Assembly (NCBI GenBank): GCA_947482115.1
Contig: CANKII010000002.1
Coordinates: 124,001 to 188,000 of the forward strand
DNA: 64,000 nucleotides
Origin: Fibrobacterota bacterium
Lineage (GTDB): Bacteria; Fibrobacterota; Fibrobacteria; UBA11236
Direction of reading: 5' to 3'
A program made the position numbers and the translations under genes. This document shows, piece after piece, positions 8,731 through 17,201 of the stretch (its first letter is position 1; the number at the start of each line of letters is the position of its first letter). A model generated the notes under the pieces. The model searched no databases and was not told the DNA's origin. It was given only the letters and a program-made list of their open reading frames with translations.

Positions 8731-10686
8731 GTGAGTGAAACGCATCCGGCTATGCCATTGCTGGCTTTGATCGGTTCCGCCAACTCCGGTAAGACCACCC
8801 TTTTCAACGCCCTCACCGGTTCCCATTATGACACCGTGAATTACCCTGGTGCCACGGTGGAATACGCCATGGGCGCTTCGCGTTATTTGCCGGAATTTCC
8901 CTGTCAGGTGATGGACACACCCGGATTGACCAGTCTGGTTCCGTCCTCGCCGGATGAAAAAGTGACCGTGGATGCGTTGTTCAAAAAGGAACAGCAACCG
9001 GATGTGGTGGTTGCCGTTGCCGATGCGAACCAGCTTTCCCGCCATCTCTACCTTGTCAAGCAATTGCAGGAACTGGGCTTTCCACTCGTCCTCGTCGTGA
9101 CCATGAAGGATTTGCTCCATCGCAAAAATCTGCGCGTGGACGAAGCCCGTCTTTCGGAATTGATGGACTGTCCCGTCATTGCAATGGACCCGCGCAAACC
9201 GGATGTGCTGCCAAAATTATCGGAAGTGCTGCAAACCTTGCATGCCGGGTCGAAAAACCGGGTTCGTCCCTCGATTGCGGAATACGAATCGTTCGCATCG
9301 CATCTGGATGAAGTTCGCATTTCAGGTTTGTTTGCGACACTCGATCAGGTGGAAAAACTGGTGGTGCGTCCCGTTCAAACCGATGCAGCGCATCCGGCTC
9401 CTCCCTTGAAACCAGTGGCGGGTATTGGAGCGGATCGTATCCTGTTGCATCCGTTCTGGGGCCTGTTGATTTTTATTGCGTCCATGTCGTTTATTTTCAC
9501 GGCGATATTTTGGATGGCGCTTCCGTTGATGAACGGAATCGATTTTCTGTTCGGCCATTTGGTGGAGGGAACCAAGCACGTGCTGCCGGATTCCTGGTTC
9601 ACCGATCTTTTTGCGGACGGCATTCTCGGTGGAATCGGAGCTGTGGCGGTTTTCATTCCCCAAATTGCCATTCTGTTTTTGTCGATGGGATATCTGGAGG
9701 ACTCGGGGTATCTGGCGCGCGGCGCCGCATTGGTGGACAGGCCGCTTTCCAAAATCGGCTTGAACGGGAAATCCTTTGTGCCCCTGCTCTCCGGATATGC
9801 CTGCGCCATTCCGGCCATGATGGCGGCACGCACCATTCCCAACCGCTTCGAAAGAAAAGTGACGCTGTTCATCATACCACTGATGAGTTGCAGTGCGCGG
9901 CTTCCCGTTTACGCATTGTTGCTGGCTTTTCTCACGCCCAAGGATAAACCGTGGTTGGGGGGGCTGGCGATGACTGGTCTCTATGTGATGGGCTTGGTTC
10001 TAGGCGCAATTGTTTCCACGATCATCAGCCGTTTTTCCCGGATGAAACGGGAGGCGTCGGGTTTCATGCTGGAGTTGCCCGCCTTGCGCGGTCCCGTTTT
10101 GCGCGTAGTGGTTGTTTCAGCGTGGCATAAATCCGCGCAATACATCAAGAAGGCCGGCCCTGCCATTGTCGTGATTTCACTCGGGCTTTGGATTCTGACG
10201 CATACTCCCGTTCCGTCAAAAACCGATCCGAATGTTTCCGGGGAATATGTGACCATCTCGAATTCCTATGCGGCTTCGATGGGACATTTCATCGAACCGA
10301 TTACCCGGCCCATGGGGCTGGACTGGCGCGGTGGTGTGGCGTTGATTTGCGGCTTTGCCGCGCGGGAAGTTTTTGTCGGATCGCTGGCGCTGGTTTATCG
10401 CGTTCAGGAAGCGCAGGACGATGCGGGGCTTTCCGGCAAGCTGCTCAGTCGCATGCATGATTTGCGATTTGAAGACAACGGAGAATTGATTTTTACGCCA
10501 TCGACCTGTGTGGGTTTGCTGGTTTTTTTCATGATTGCCCTGCAATGTCTTTCCACTGTGGCGGTGGCCCGCAAGGAGATGGGCTCCTGGAAACCCGCTT
10601 TGATTCAATTAACTCTGTTCACCGGTGTGGCGTATGTTTTGACGGTGATGGTGGTGCAGGGATTGAGAATGTTGGGCGTGGCTTAA
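8731..10686 (+). CDS. feoB: Ferrous iron transporter FeoB
   Basis: About 651-residue inner-membrane iron(II) transporter with an N-terminal GTPase domain. G1 is GSANSGKTT, G2 includes the YPGATVE motif, G3 is DTPG, and the G4 position reads TMKD instead of the usual NxxD. Gate-type and core helices follow, including GAVAVFIPQIAILFLSMGYLEDSGY, GLNGKSFVPLLSGYACAIPAMMAART and AREVFVGSLALVY. The reading frame is open from 8635, but that region overlaps feoA; GTG 8731 (VSETHPAMPLLALIG) or ATG 8752 is the plausible start. The G4 change could weaken guanine specificity. Somewhat shorter than typical FeoB. Confidence 0.94.
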   Translation: MSETHPAMPLLALIGSANSGKTTLFNALTGSHYDTVNYPGATVEYAMGASRYLPEFPCQVMDTPGLTSLVPSSPDEKVTVDALFKKEQQPDVVVAVADANQLSRHLYLVKQLQELGFPLVLVVTMKDLLHRKNLRVDEARLSELMDCPVIAMDPRKPDVLPKLSEVLQTLHAGSKNRVRPSIAEYESFASHLDEVRISGLFATLDQVEKLVVRPVQTDAAHPAPPLKPVAGIGADRILLHPFWGLLIFIASMSFIFTAIFWMALPLMNGIDFLFGHLVEGTKHVLPDSWFTDLFADGILGGIGAVAVFIPQIAILFLSMGYLEDSGYLARGAALVDRPLSKIGLNGKSFVPLLSGYACAIPAMMAARTIPNRFERKVTLFIIPLMSCSARLPVYALLLAFLTPKDKPWLGGLAMTGLYVMGLVLGAIVSTIISRFSRMKREASGFMLELPALRGPVLRVVVVSAWHKSAQYIKKAGPAIVVISLGLWILTHTPVPSKTDPNVSGEYVTISNSYAASMGHFIEPITRPMGLDWRGGVALICGFAAREVFVGSLALVYRVQEAQDDAGLSGKLLSRMHDLRFEDNGELIFTPSTCVGLLVFFMIALQCLSTVAVARKEMGSWKPALIQLTLFTGVAYVLTVMVVQGLRMLGVA

Positions 10687-10710
10687 ATCCTTTTTGCACC
10701 TTTTAACCCC

Positions 10711-11076
10711 ATGAAATCCACTGTCATCAAATCCTTCACCTTCGAGGCCGCGCATTTTTTGCCCCAGGTTCCGCCGGGTCACAAATGCGGTCGCATTCAC
10801 GGACACAGTTTCCGCTGTGAAATTCAAGTCACTGGAGAAGTGCATCCGGTCACGGGTTTTGTGGTGGATTTTGCGGACATCTCCGATGCCTATCGTCCCT
10901 TGCACGATGTATTGGATCATCGTTTTCTGAATCAGGATGTTCCCGGTCTGGAAAATCCAACTTCCGAAGTCATCTGTGGATGGATTTGGAACAAGCTGAA
11001 ACCCGCTTTGCCCGGTCTCAGTGCCATCGTGCTTCACGAAACCTGCACCGCGCGGTGCGAGTATCGGGGGGGGTAG
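10711..11076 (+). CDS. queD: 6-carboxy-5,6,7,8-tetrahydropterin synthase QueD
   Basis: 121-residue enzyme of the queuosine/7-deazaguanine pathway converting dihydroneopterin triphosphate to carboxytetrahydropterin. The zinc site is visible: His15 (FEAAHFL) and the GRIHGHSF pair, with the catalytic Cys just before (HKCG). PTSEVICGWIW, LDHRFLN and HETCTARCEY complete the family pattern. Its TAG stop codon (11074-11076) lies inside a palindromic repeat that also ends the convergent aminopeptidase gene. No other queuosine genes are in the window. Confidence 0.93.
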   Translation: MKSTVIKSFTFEAAHFLPQVPPGHKCGRIHGHSFRCEIQVTGEVHPVTGFVVDFADISDAYRPLHDVLDHRFLNQDVPGLENPTSEVICGWIWNKLKPALPGLSAIVLHETCTARCEYRGG

Positions 11077-11104
11077 GGGCAACCCGCCGGGTTGCCCCTA
11101 CCCC
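11070..11104. repeat. Palindromic repeat, GTAGGGGC family, at convergent gene ends
   Basis: 35-bp near-perfect inverted repeat (17-bp arms, 1-base centre at 11087) with half-sequence GGGTAGGGGCAACCCG. It carries a TAG stop in each strand: 11074-11076 ends queD and 11100-11098 ends the M18 aminopeptidase. As RNA it would be a strong hairpin in both directions but has no U tract. Related copies are at 27786-27845, 51922-51958, 52820-52853, 46660-46701 and 46265-46309. Confidence 0.9.
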
Positions 11105-12384
11105 TTCAAAAACTCCTTCAACACCGCAATCATTTCTCCATGGTCATCCGCGCCGCACATTTCGCGTGCGCTGTGCATGGACAACATTGGCGTTCCCGCA
11201 TCCAAAGTTGGAATTCCCAGTTGCGCACTGAGTCCCGGTCCCACCGTGGTTCCACAGCCGAGATCGCTGCGGCTTAGAAAACGCTGCAGGTTCACTCCCG
11301 CGCGTTGTCCGTAACCCAAAAAACGGGCGGCGGAAAGTCCGTCACTCGCGTATTTCAATCCTGCATTGGACTTGAGCACCACGCCGCGATTGAGCAGGGG
11401 AAAATGTCCGGGTTCGTGCTTGTCCGGATAATTGGGGTGAATCCCATGCGCCATGTCTGCGGAGATTAAAAAGGATTGGGGAAGCAAACCAAGCCAGGTT
11501 TCACGGCTGAGACCCAATGCGAGTGCAATGCGTTCCAAAGTCGCCGCGAGAAAGTTGGACTCGGCTCCCTGTGCTGAAACACTTCCCACCTCTTCATGAT
11601 CAAAAAGGGCGATCACCTGAATGGCGTTTACTGAATCGGCTTCCAGAAAAGCCGTCAACGCTGCATGACACATGGCCAGATTATCCAGCCGTCCGGAGTA
11701 GATGAACTCGTCTCCCGTTCCGCCATAGCAGGCCGGAGTTTTGTCATAGAGGCAGAGGTCGAAGGAAAGTTCTCCGAAAGGCGCTCCGGCCGTGGTTTCA
11801 ATGAGAGACTCGAGGGAAACGCCGCCTTGTCCCGTCTGTCCTAAAACCGGGATCAAATGTTTTTGCGGATTTAAAATCAACCCGTCTTCGTTGACTTTTC
11901 GATCCAGATGAATGGCCAGTTGGGGAATGCGCAGTGGATGTTCTTCCAGCCGGATCTGTTTGGATTCCTGCGAACCTGTTCCAATGCGGGTTACCCGTCC
12001 CGCGATGCCGAGATCGCGATCGAGCCATGAGTTGAACAGGGCTCCGCCATAAACTTCCGCGCCCCATTGCCGGTATTGATGTGTCGATTCCGCCGGACGG
12101 GGCTTGAGCCGCAGGCCCGGACTGTCTGTGTGGGCGGCAACGATGTGGAAAGGAACGGGCCGGGAAGGCGAGAAACTTTTGGGAATGCGAAAGGCTATCA
12201 ACGAGCTGTTGCCACGAACAACAAAGGAACTGCTGCCCGGGAGTAAAGTCCACGGATCAGCTTCCTTCAAAACCGGAGTTACCGATCCGGACAGACGAAG
12301 GATGGCGGCATCCACTGCATGGTAAGGAGAAGGGCTTTCGTTTAGATAACGGAGTAACGCGTCTGCACTGGGGTTTTTTGCCAT
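11098..12384 (-). CDS. apeB: M18-family aminopeptidase
   Basis: 428-residue cytoplasmic zinc aminopeptidase (aspartyl-aminopeptidase family) removing N-terminal residues from peptides. Metal-site and catalytic motifs are AAHTDSPGLRLKP (about residue 84), FDHEEVGSVSAQGAES, DMAHGIHPNYPDKHEP, and C-terminal GTPMLSMHSAREMCG with its metal-binding His. The N-terminus (LRYLNESPSPYHAVDAA) is typical of M18. It converges on queD, and its last codons and stop lie inside the palindromic repeat. Length agrees with the family. Confidence 0.93.
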   Translation of the reverse strand: MAKNPSADALLRYLNESPSPYHAVDAAILRLSGSVTPVLKEADPWTLLPGSSSFVVRGNSSLIAFRIPKSFSPSRPVPFHIVAAHTDSPGLRLKPRPAESTHQYRQWGAEVYGGALFNSWLDRDLGIAGRVTRIGTGSQESKQIRLEEHPLRIPQLAIHLDRKVNEDGLILNPQKHLIPVLGQTGQGGVSLESLIETTAGAPFGELSFDLCLYDKTPACYGGTGDEFIYSGRLDNLAMCHAALTAFLEADSVNAIQVIALFDHEEVGSVSAQGAESNFLAATLERIALALGLSRETWLGLLPQSFLISADMAHGIHPNYPDKHEPGHFPLLNRGVVLKSNAGLKYASDGLSAARFLGYGQRAGVNLQRFLSRSDLGCGTTVGPGLSAQLGIPTLDAGTPMLSMHSAREMCGADDHGEMIAVLKEFLKG

Positions 12385-12398
12385 GATTATCCTGTTTT

Positions 12399-12428
12399 TT
12401 GAAAAAATTTAAACCTATGCCGGATAAT
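12399..12428 (+). promoter_or_regulatory. Candidate promoter of the OmpA-like gene
   Basis: TTGAAA (12399-12404), an 18-bp spacer and GATAAT (12423-12428) give a reasonable sigma-70-type promoter. It would make a leader of roughly 90 nt before the ATG at 12525. A purine-rich AAAAAAGGGAAAAC precedes the start codon. Confidence 0.4.
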
Positions 12429-12524
12429 TTGAGCTTTCCGATCACTTATTCATCAAAATTTCCCTGAAACGACCGCGAAGAAACCATATTTTGGCCTCAA
12501 TTCCTAAAAAAGGGAAAACAACTT

Positions 12525-14381
12525 ATGACATTGATTGCATCACGTACCGTTCGAAATTTTGCGCTGGCAATGGCTTGCGGACTTTGCCTCTCTGCTTCCG
12601 TTTTTGCCTCCACCCAAAGCGAAGACGGTGGTGCAGGTGTATTCAGGCTTCAATCGGCTGAATTGCCGAAAGAAACCACGTACGGTGTTGGCCTTTACAA
12701 CCATCTTTTGAACATCAGCGATGGCGCAGCCCCTTTCAACAGCCTCTTGAAGGGACATTCTGTGATGGACACGGGCGGTGTGCTCGGAACCAGTTCGCCT
12801 GCCCATCTTTGGGCTTTGAGCCACACTCTTTCCGCAAGCATTTCCACGCATGAATTTTTTGAATTGCACCTCGCCCTTCCGATGTACACCCAGCTTCTGG
12901 ACTACGGAAACGGATACCATACCAATGTGATTGGCGCCGTGGGCGATGTTCGTTACGGTTTGAAACTGGCCCTGCCCATTGCCGAAGATCATTTCCCTCT
13001 CGCTGTGGCGGTTCTTCTGGGTGGAAGCATTCCCACCGCTTCCGGATTGGTTCCGGTTCCCACCCGTTTGGAATATTTCCCCGAAGACACGGGCAAGGCT
13101 TCCACCAAGAAGTCGACTGGGGATGGAACCCGGCGCGACGACTGGCACCTCGGACTTGCCGCAACTTTGGATCTGGAAAGAAGCACCCTCGACTGGCCTT
13201 TGCAAATCCATTTCAACACCGGCGCGCGCAAGACCAGCGCCCTTATGAAGAAGGACCGGGACTTTTACGATGTCCTTTCTGCGGGTCTGGGTTTCGAGAC
13301 TCAGGTGGTGGACTGGGCCTCCATCGTCGGCGAATACTGGCATGAGAACCGTGTTGAGACATTCAATGGATATCCGAAGGTGGATGACATTTCCCTTGGC
13401 GTTGCCTTCCATACTCCTGTGGGAATCTCGATTCTTGCGGCTGGAGCAATTGGCCTCGCGAATGGTGAATCCACCCGGTATTCGTTCAATGATGACAAGG
13501 GCATTCATCGCTACGACATGAACGTCCGCTCCTCAGCCGACGCGCAGCTGATTTTGGCGGTGACCTACTCCAGTTATATGAAGTCCAGGGATTCGGATCA
13601 CGACGGCGTTCCGGATCGCATGGATAAATGCCCCCGTGAACCCCAAGGAAAGAATGGCAAAAACGGCTGCCCCATGCGCGATCGCGATGGCGACGGCATA
13701 GCGGACAATCTCGACAAATGCCCGGATGAAGCGCAAGGTGTGTTTGGTTCGGAAGGCTGCCCCATCAAGGATCGCGACAGCGACGGCATTCCAGATGATG
13801 CCGACAAGTGCCCCGATGTGGCTCAAGGCACCGGAGGCCTGGATGGCTGCCCGATCCCGGATAGCGACCGCGACGGAATTTGCGACGCGTGGGTTGCTGA
13901 AGGCGGGTTGAGCGCACAGTTTGCCATGGATTGCTCGGGTTCGGACAAGTGCCCGAACATGCCGGCAGGTAAGAACGGTGTGGATGGCTGCCCCGGTCGC
14001 GATACCGTACTCGTGGTGCAGAAGCTGCTTCCTGTTCAGCAGAAGACCTTGGTTCTCCAAGGTGTGACCTTCGAAACCGGCAAGGCCGTGTTCCTCACGG
14101 GCTCCTCGGCGGCGTTGGATGACATCGCAGAGCAGTTGCTGAAAGTTCCGGATGTGGAGCTCGAAATTGCCGGCCATACCGACAATCGCGGTGGTGCAGC
14201 CCTGAACCAGAAGCTGTCGAAGGCACGTGCGCAGGCTGTGGCGAACTACCTCATGAAGCATGGCGTAGCCGCCAGTCGCTTGAAGGTTGTGGGCTATGGC
14301 TCCGACAAGCCCGTTGCGACGAACGGTACCTCGGAAGGCCGTGCACAGAACCGCCGCGTTGAGTTCAACCGGTTGAAGTAA
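12525..14381 (+). CDS. OmpA-family outer-membrane protein with thrombospondin type-3 repeats
   Basis: 618-residue envelope protein. Signal peptide about residues 1-28, then an N-terminal barrel-like region (about 30-350), a calcium-binding thrombospondin type-3 repeat stretch (about 355-490, repeated D-x-D-x-D-G and DKCP motifs) and a C-terminal OmpA peptidoglycan-binding domain (about 510-618; VTFETGKAVFLTGSS, IAGHTDNRGG, RAQAVANYL, GYGSDKP, NRRVEF). The likely role is anchoring the outer membrane to peptidoglycan. It has its own promoter region and a strong terminator, so it is probably monocistronic. Confidence 0.88.
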   Translation: MTLIASRTVRNFALAMACGLCLSASVFASTQSEDGGAGVFRLQSAELPKETTYGVGLYNHLLNISDGAAPFNSLLKGHSVMDTGGVLGTSSPAHLWALSHTLSASISTHEFFELHLALPMYTQLLDYGNGYHTNVIGAVGDVRYGLKLALPIAEDHFPLAVAVLLGGSIPTASGLVPVPTRLEYFPEDTGKASTKKSTGDGTRRDDWHLGLAATLDLERSTLDWPLQIHFNTGARKTSALMKKDRDFYDVLSAGLGFETQVVDWASIVGEYWHENRVETFNGYPKVDDISLGVAFHTPVGISILAAGAIGLANGESTRYSFNDDKGIHRYDMNVRSSADAQLILAVTYSSYMKSRDSDHDGVPDRMDKCPREPQGKNGKNGCPMRDRDGDGIADNLDKCPDEAQGVFGSEGCPIKDRDSDGIPDDADKCPDVAQGTGGLDGCPIPDSDRDGICDAWVAEGGLSAQFAMDCSGSDKCPNMPAGKNGVDGCPGRDTVLVVQKLLPVQQKTLVLQGVTFETGKAVFLTGSSAALDDIAEQLLKVPDVELEIAGHTDNRGGAALNQKLSKARAQAVANYLMKHGVAASRLKVVGYGSDKPVATNGTSEGRAQNRRVEFNRLK

Positions 14382-14406
14382 TCGAAAGACATTAGGCCTT
14401 ACATGA

Positions 14407-14437
14407 AAGCCCCGCTCACGCGGGGCTTTTTTTATTT
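14407..14437 (+). terminator. Rho-independent terminator after the OmpA-like gene
   Basis: Hairpin with stem GCCCCGC/GCGGGGC, loop TCAC, flanking A/T pairs, followed by seven T residues. It sits 26 bp after the stop codon. Confidence 0.9.
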
Positions 14438-14475
14438 AGGCTTTTGTATAAGACGGCGAAAGCGATTCTTTGAAT

Positions 14476-14937
14476 ATGGATAGAAACGACGAATTCGAAG
14501 CTGCCTGGGGAGAAATCACAGACATCATTGCTCAGATGGTTAATGCTTCTATTGCGGATGATGATATTACTGTTGAATCCCTACGCATGGAGGTCCTCGA
14601 TAAATTGAAGGATATCGATTGCGAGTTTGATGGCAATGCTTCAGTGCTCGCAACCATTGCTCAATATCTTGCGTTACCAAACGAGAAACTCGACCTTTTT
14701 CTTAAGGCATATCGAATAGCGGAACGTACACAGGATTTATTGAATCTGACTTTGATCTCACACTCGATAGCCGAAATCTATGTGTGTGATTTTAAAGACG
14801 TTGAAAATGGAGATGCTTGGCTGTCCAAGCTCAATAACAGTTTGCTGAAATACCATTCCAATTTTGAATATGACGAATCGAAATACCTAGCTGGAGAACT
14901 TGAGCGTCTCAGGCAGGAAAAAACACAAAACCCCTGA
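14476..14937 (+). CDS. Hypothetical acidic helical protein
   Basis: About 153-residue acidic, mostly helical protein of unknown function, with no signal peptide or membrane segment. ATG 14476 is preferred over the TTG two codons upstream. A central stretch (ASVLATIAQYLALPNEKLDLFLKAY) and following helices could form a TPR-like or immunity-protein-like helical bundle, but no family is recognised. The gene is AT-richer than its neighbours and stands between a terminator and a palindromic repeat, consistent with an acquired accessory gene. Confidence 0.55.
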   Translation: MDRNDEFEAAWGEITDIIAQMVNASIADDDITVESLRMEVLDKLKDIDCEFDGNASVLATIAQYLALPNEKLDLFLKAYRIAERTQDLLNLTLISHSIAEIYVCDFKDVENGDAWLSKLNNSLLKYHSNFEYDESKYLAGELERLRQEKTQNP

Positions 14938-14979
14938 CCTTACATTGTATTTGCTCTTCGTTAGGCGCATTGTGCGGGG

Positions 14980-15049
14980 CTTCGACTACGCTCAGCCACC
15001 GCGAAAACGTTTCAACTTGAGTTTTCCCGAGCCCTGAGCGTAGCCGAAG
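14980..15049. repeat. Palindromic repeat, TTCGAC-TACGCTCAG family
   Basis: Outer arms CTTCGACTACGCTCAG (14980-14995) and CTGAGCGTAGCCGAAG (15034-15049) pair with one mismatch. An inner pair GAAAAC/GTTTTC (15002-15007 and 15021-15026) sits in the loop. It fills the gap between the hypothetical gene and the convergent barrel gene. The same core occurs inside the 27786-27845 repeat. Confidence 0.8.
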
Positions 15050-15060
15050 GGCGAGGGGGT

Positions 15061-17163
15061 TCAGTTAAACAAATTCCAGTCAATCCCAAACCGGAAGTTC
15101 ACTCCCGGCGGATGAACGCCTGGCTCCGTCGCGTATCGATCATGATTCAGATTCATCGCCCTAAAATGCAGCATGAATGTTTTAATCTCCATCCGCGCTG
15201 TAAAATCGAGAGCCAGATATTCATCCAGCTTCACCGCACGTGAAAAACCGTTCATGTCCGACGCATAAACGTATCGGGTCGAAGTCCATTCCCAATCCCA
15301 TTGTGTTTGCAGCCCCAGCTTGCCGTCGAGAATTTTCCTGCGCCAGAATAATTGGCCTTTGAAAATGCGACTGGGGATTTGGCGGTTGAGCTCTTCGTAG
15401 CCGAGCCGGTTGCCATCCTTAACGGAGTTTTTGAGAAGGAAAGAGTTGAGCAGGGAGAGTTTCCAGTTTCCTGCGCGCAGAAAAAGGGAATAGTGCAACA
15501 AGTCTCGGATTTCCTGGTGATAATTCACCAAGGCTAGCGCAATCGAGTCGGGAACGAGCGTGTTATTTGCATCAGCGCACAGCGGTTCTTTTTCCTGCGG
15601 ATAGCGCGTGGAATCGACGTGATCGCAAATATTGGCCTCGGGCAATACGCGTGGCAACCAGTTGTTTCCGTATTGATGTCGTTCCCACGAAGCACCGAAG
15701 CCGACCCAATGGCTTTCCCACGAGCCGCCCGCCTGCAAATGGAGATCGGTGCGGGGCTTCAGGTTTGGGTTCGGATAAAAACCGAGAGCGGGTTGCCATC
15801 GGAACAGATGATCCTCAGCCGCTTCTTCCTTCTTCCAACCCGCGCCTCCGTTGATCTTGAAATCCCAAGGCAGCGAGAGTTCCCCGTCTCCTGCGATTCC
15901 GCCGAGCCATTCCGCTGCGGAATTGCCGGGAAGTTTTCGGTATCCGCCTGTCACTTCCAAATCCGTCCGGAGGATGCGATAGGCAGGATGCACCGCAAAT
16001 TTTTCATTAATCGTCGTCGTATATGCGTTTGCGGCCGGAGCGATGTCTTTGTCTCCGTGCAACCACAATACGTTGGCTTCATCGGCGGATTGAATGCCAA
16101 AGTTGAATTCAGGTCGACCCGGAAAATTCAAAAAGGTGCTTGCAGCTTCAGCATGGATGAGCGTGCCCAATGCGTTTTCTGAAAAACGGACCGCACTATC
16201 TCCTATTGGGGACAGTTCCCGGTTCCATTCCGAATAGGTGAGTACATAACGGGTGTTGCGATTTTTTGTGGAGCGTGCGCCGATTAACCCGTAGGTATTG
16301 GCGTTGAACACAGCCGGGTAAAGCAGTTGGATGGAATCCCTGCTGGCCGGATGGGTGGGATTGGCCATGGAAGTCGAGTTTTCGAAAATGTCCGCGTAGG
16401 CTTCGACCACCGTTTGCGAGTCAATCCAGTATCCCACACGTGGGCGCATTTGAAAGGCGCGGATGCTATGCGAAGTGTCCGCGAGAACCAGTGACGCGCT
16501 GTCGCGCTTAAATGCCGGAATGCCCCAACCGCTCAAATACGGTTGATCCACATTGAAGGAATATTCATAGGGCAGCTGATCCGCGCGATCGGAATGGATT
16601 TGCAAGCCGAGATAGGTTTTGTCGCCCACCATGCGGCGCAAATCGAGTGTGAATTGGTTCAATTGCAAAGCGCCGCGCATCCAATGCAGCGAGGTGACAG
16701 GCGTATCCACCGGCACCACGGGAGACCACACTTCGGAAAGTTGTTCCCCTTCTTCAACCCTATTGAAAGGAGTATAGCCACCGATCCCATACGGTGAAGC
16801 GTAAAGAGCGGGCTGATAAAAGGGTTTAATCGATGCGGGCTCCAAGGAAGAAAGCGAGATCGTTTGTGAGCGCGCGCCGGGAAATCCGATTTCCTGAATG
16901 GCCCAGCGCGGGGACTGCCGCCAGCATTCGGCGGGAGTTTCCATCGGCTCGCGGCAAACAGTTTGCGTGCTGTCTACGATCCAGTGGTAGTTGATGGGTA
17001 TGCGCGGAGTAGGCCTCTTCAAGGCATGGGAGGAAGAATCGATGGACGTGTGAGCCGTATCTACCACCACAGGATGCGCCGAAGAATCCGGCGCAGTGGC
17101 GATATCGGCGGATGCCAGCGAATAAGCGAAGAAAAACAGGCTTGCGGCCCAGTATTGGGACAT
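15061..17163 (-). CDS. Putative outer-membrane beta-barrel protein
   Basis: 700-residue exported protein with an N-terminal signal peptide (about residues 1-19) and a Ser/Thr/Pro-rich segment (20-55). Many amphipathic, aromatic-rich strands extend to a C-terminal strand ending FRFGIDWNLFN, as in TonB-dependent receptors and large barrels. No TonB box or clear plug domain is recognisable, so the substrate is unknown. It is divergent from mnmA, with starts only 38 bp apart, so promoters must overlap. Could be a receptor-like barrel or a lineage-specific putative porin. Confidence 0.55.
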   Translation of the reverse strand: MSQYWAASLFFFAYSLASADIATAPDSSAHPVVVDTAHTSIDSSSHALKRPTPRIPINYHWIVDSTQTVCREPMETPAECWRQSPRWAIQEIGFPGARSQTISLSSLEPASIKPFYQPALYASPYGIGGYTPFNRVEEGEQLSEVWSPVVPVDTPVTSLHWMRGALQLNQFTLDLRRMVGDKTYLGLQIHSDRADQLPYEYSFNVDQPYLSGWGIPAFKRDSASLVLADTSHSIRAFQMRPRVGYWIDSQTVVEAYADIFENSTSMANPTHPASRDSIQLLYPAVFNANTYGLIGARSTKNRNTRYVLTYSEWNRELSPIGDSAVRFSENALGTLIHAEAASTFLNFPGRPEFNFGIQSADEANVLWLHGDKDIAPAANAYTTTINEKFAVHPAYRILRTDLEVTGGYRKLPGNSAAEWLGGIAGDGELSLPWDFKINGGAGWKKEEAAEDHLFRWQPALGFYPNPNLKPRTDLHLQAGGSWESHWVGFGASWERHQYGNNWLPRVLPEANICDHVDSTRYPQEKEPLCADANNTLVPDSIALALVNYHQEIRDLLHYSLFLRAGNWKLSLLNSFLLKNSVKDGNRLGYEELNRQIPSRIFKGQLFWRRKILDGKLGLQTQWDWEWTSTRYVYASDMNGFSRAVKLDEYLALDFTARMEIKTFMLHFRAMNLNHDRYATEPGVHPPGVNFRFGIDWNLFN

Positions 17164-17201
17164 GGCTTTGTAAGGTAGCTAGTTTCTAATTTGAATCCCC
17201 C

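Noticed and set aside
11070-11104. Intrinsic transcription terminator at the queD/aminopeptidase junction
   Set aside because: The hairpin is strong but lacks a U tract on either strand and matches a repeat family found inside genes, so it is listed as a repeat.
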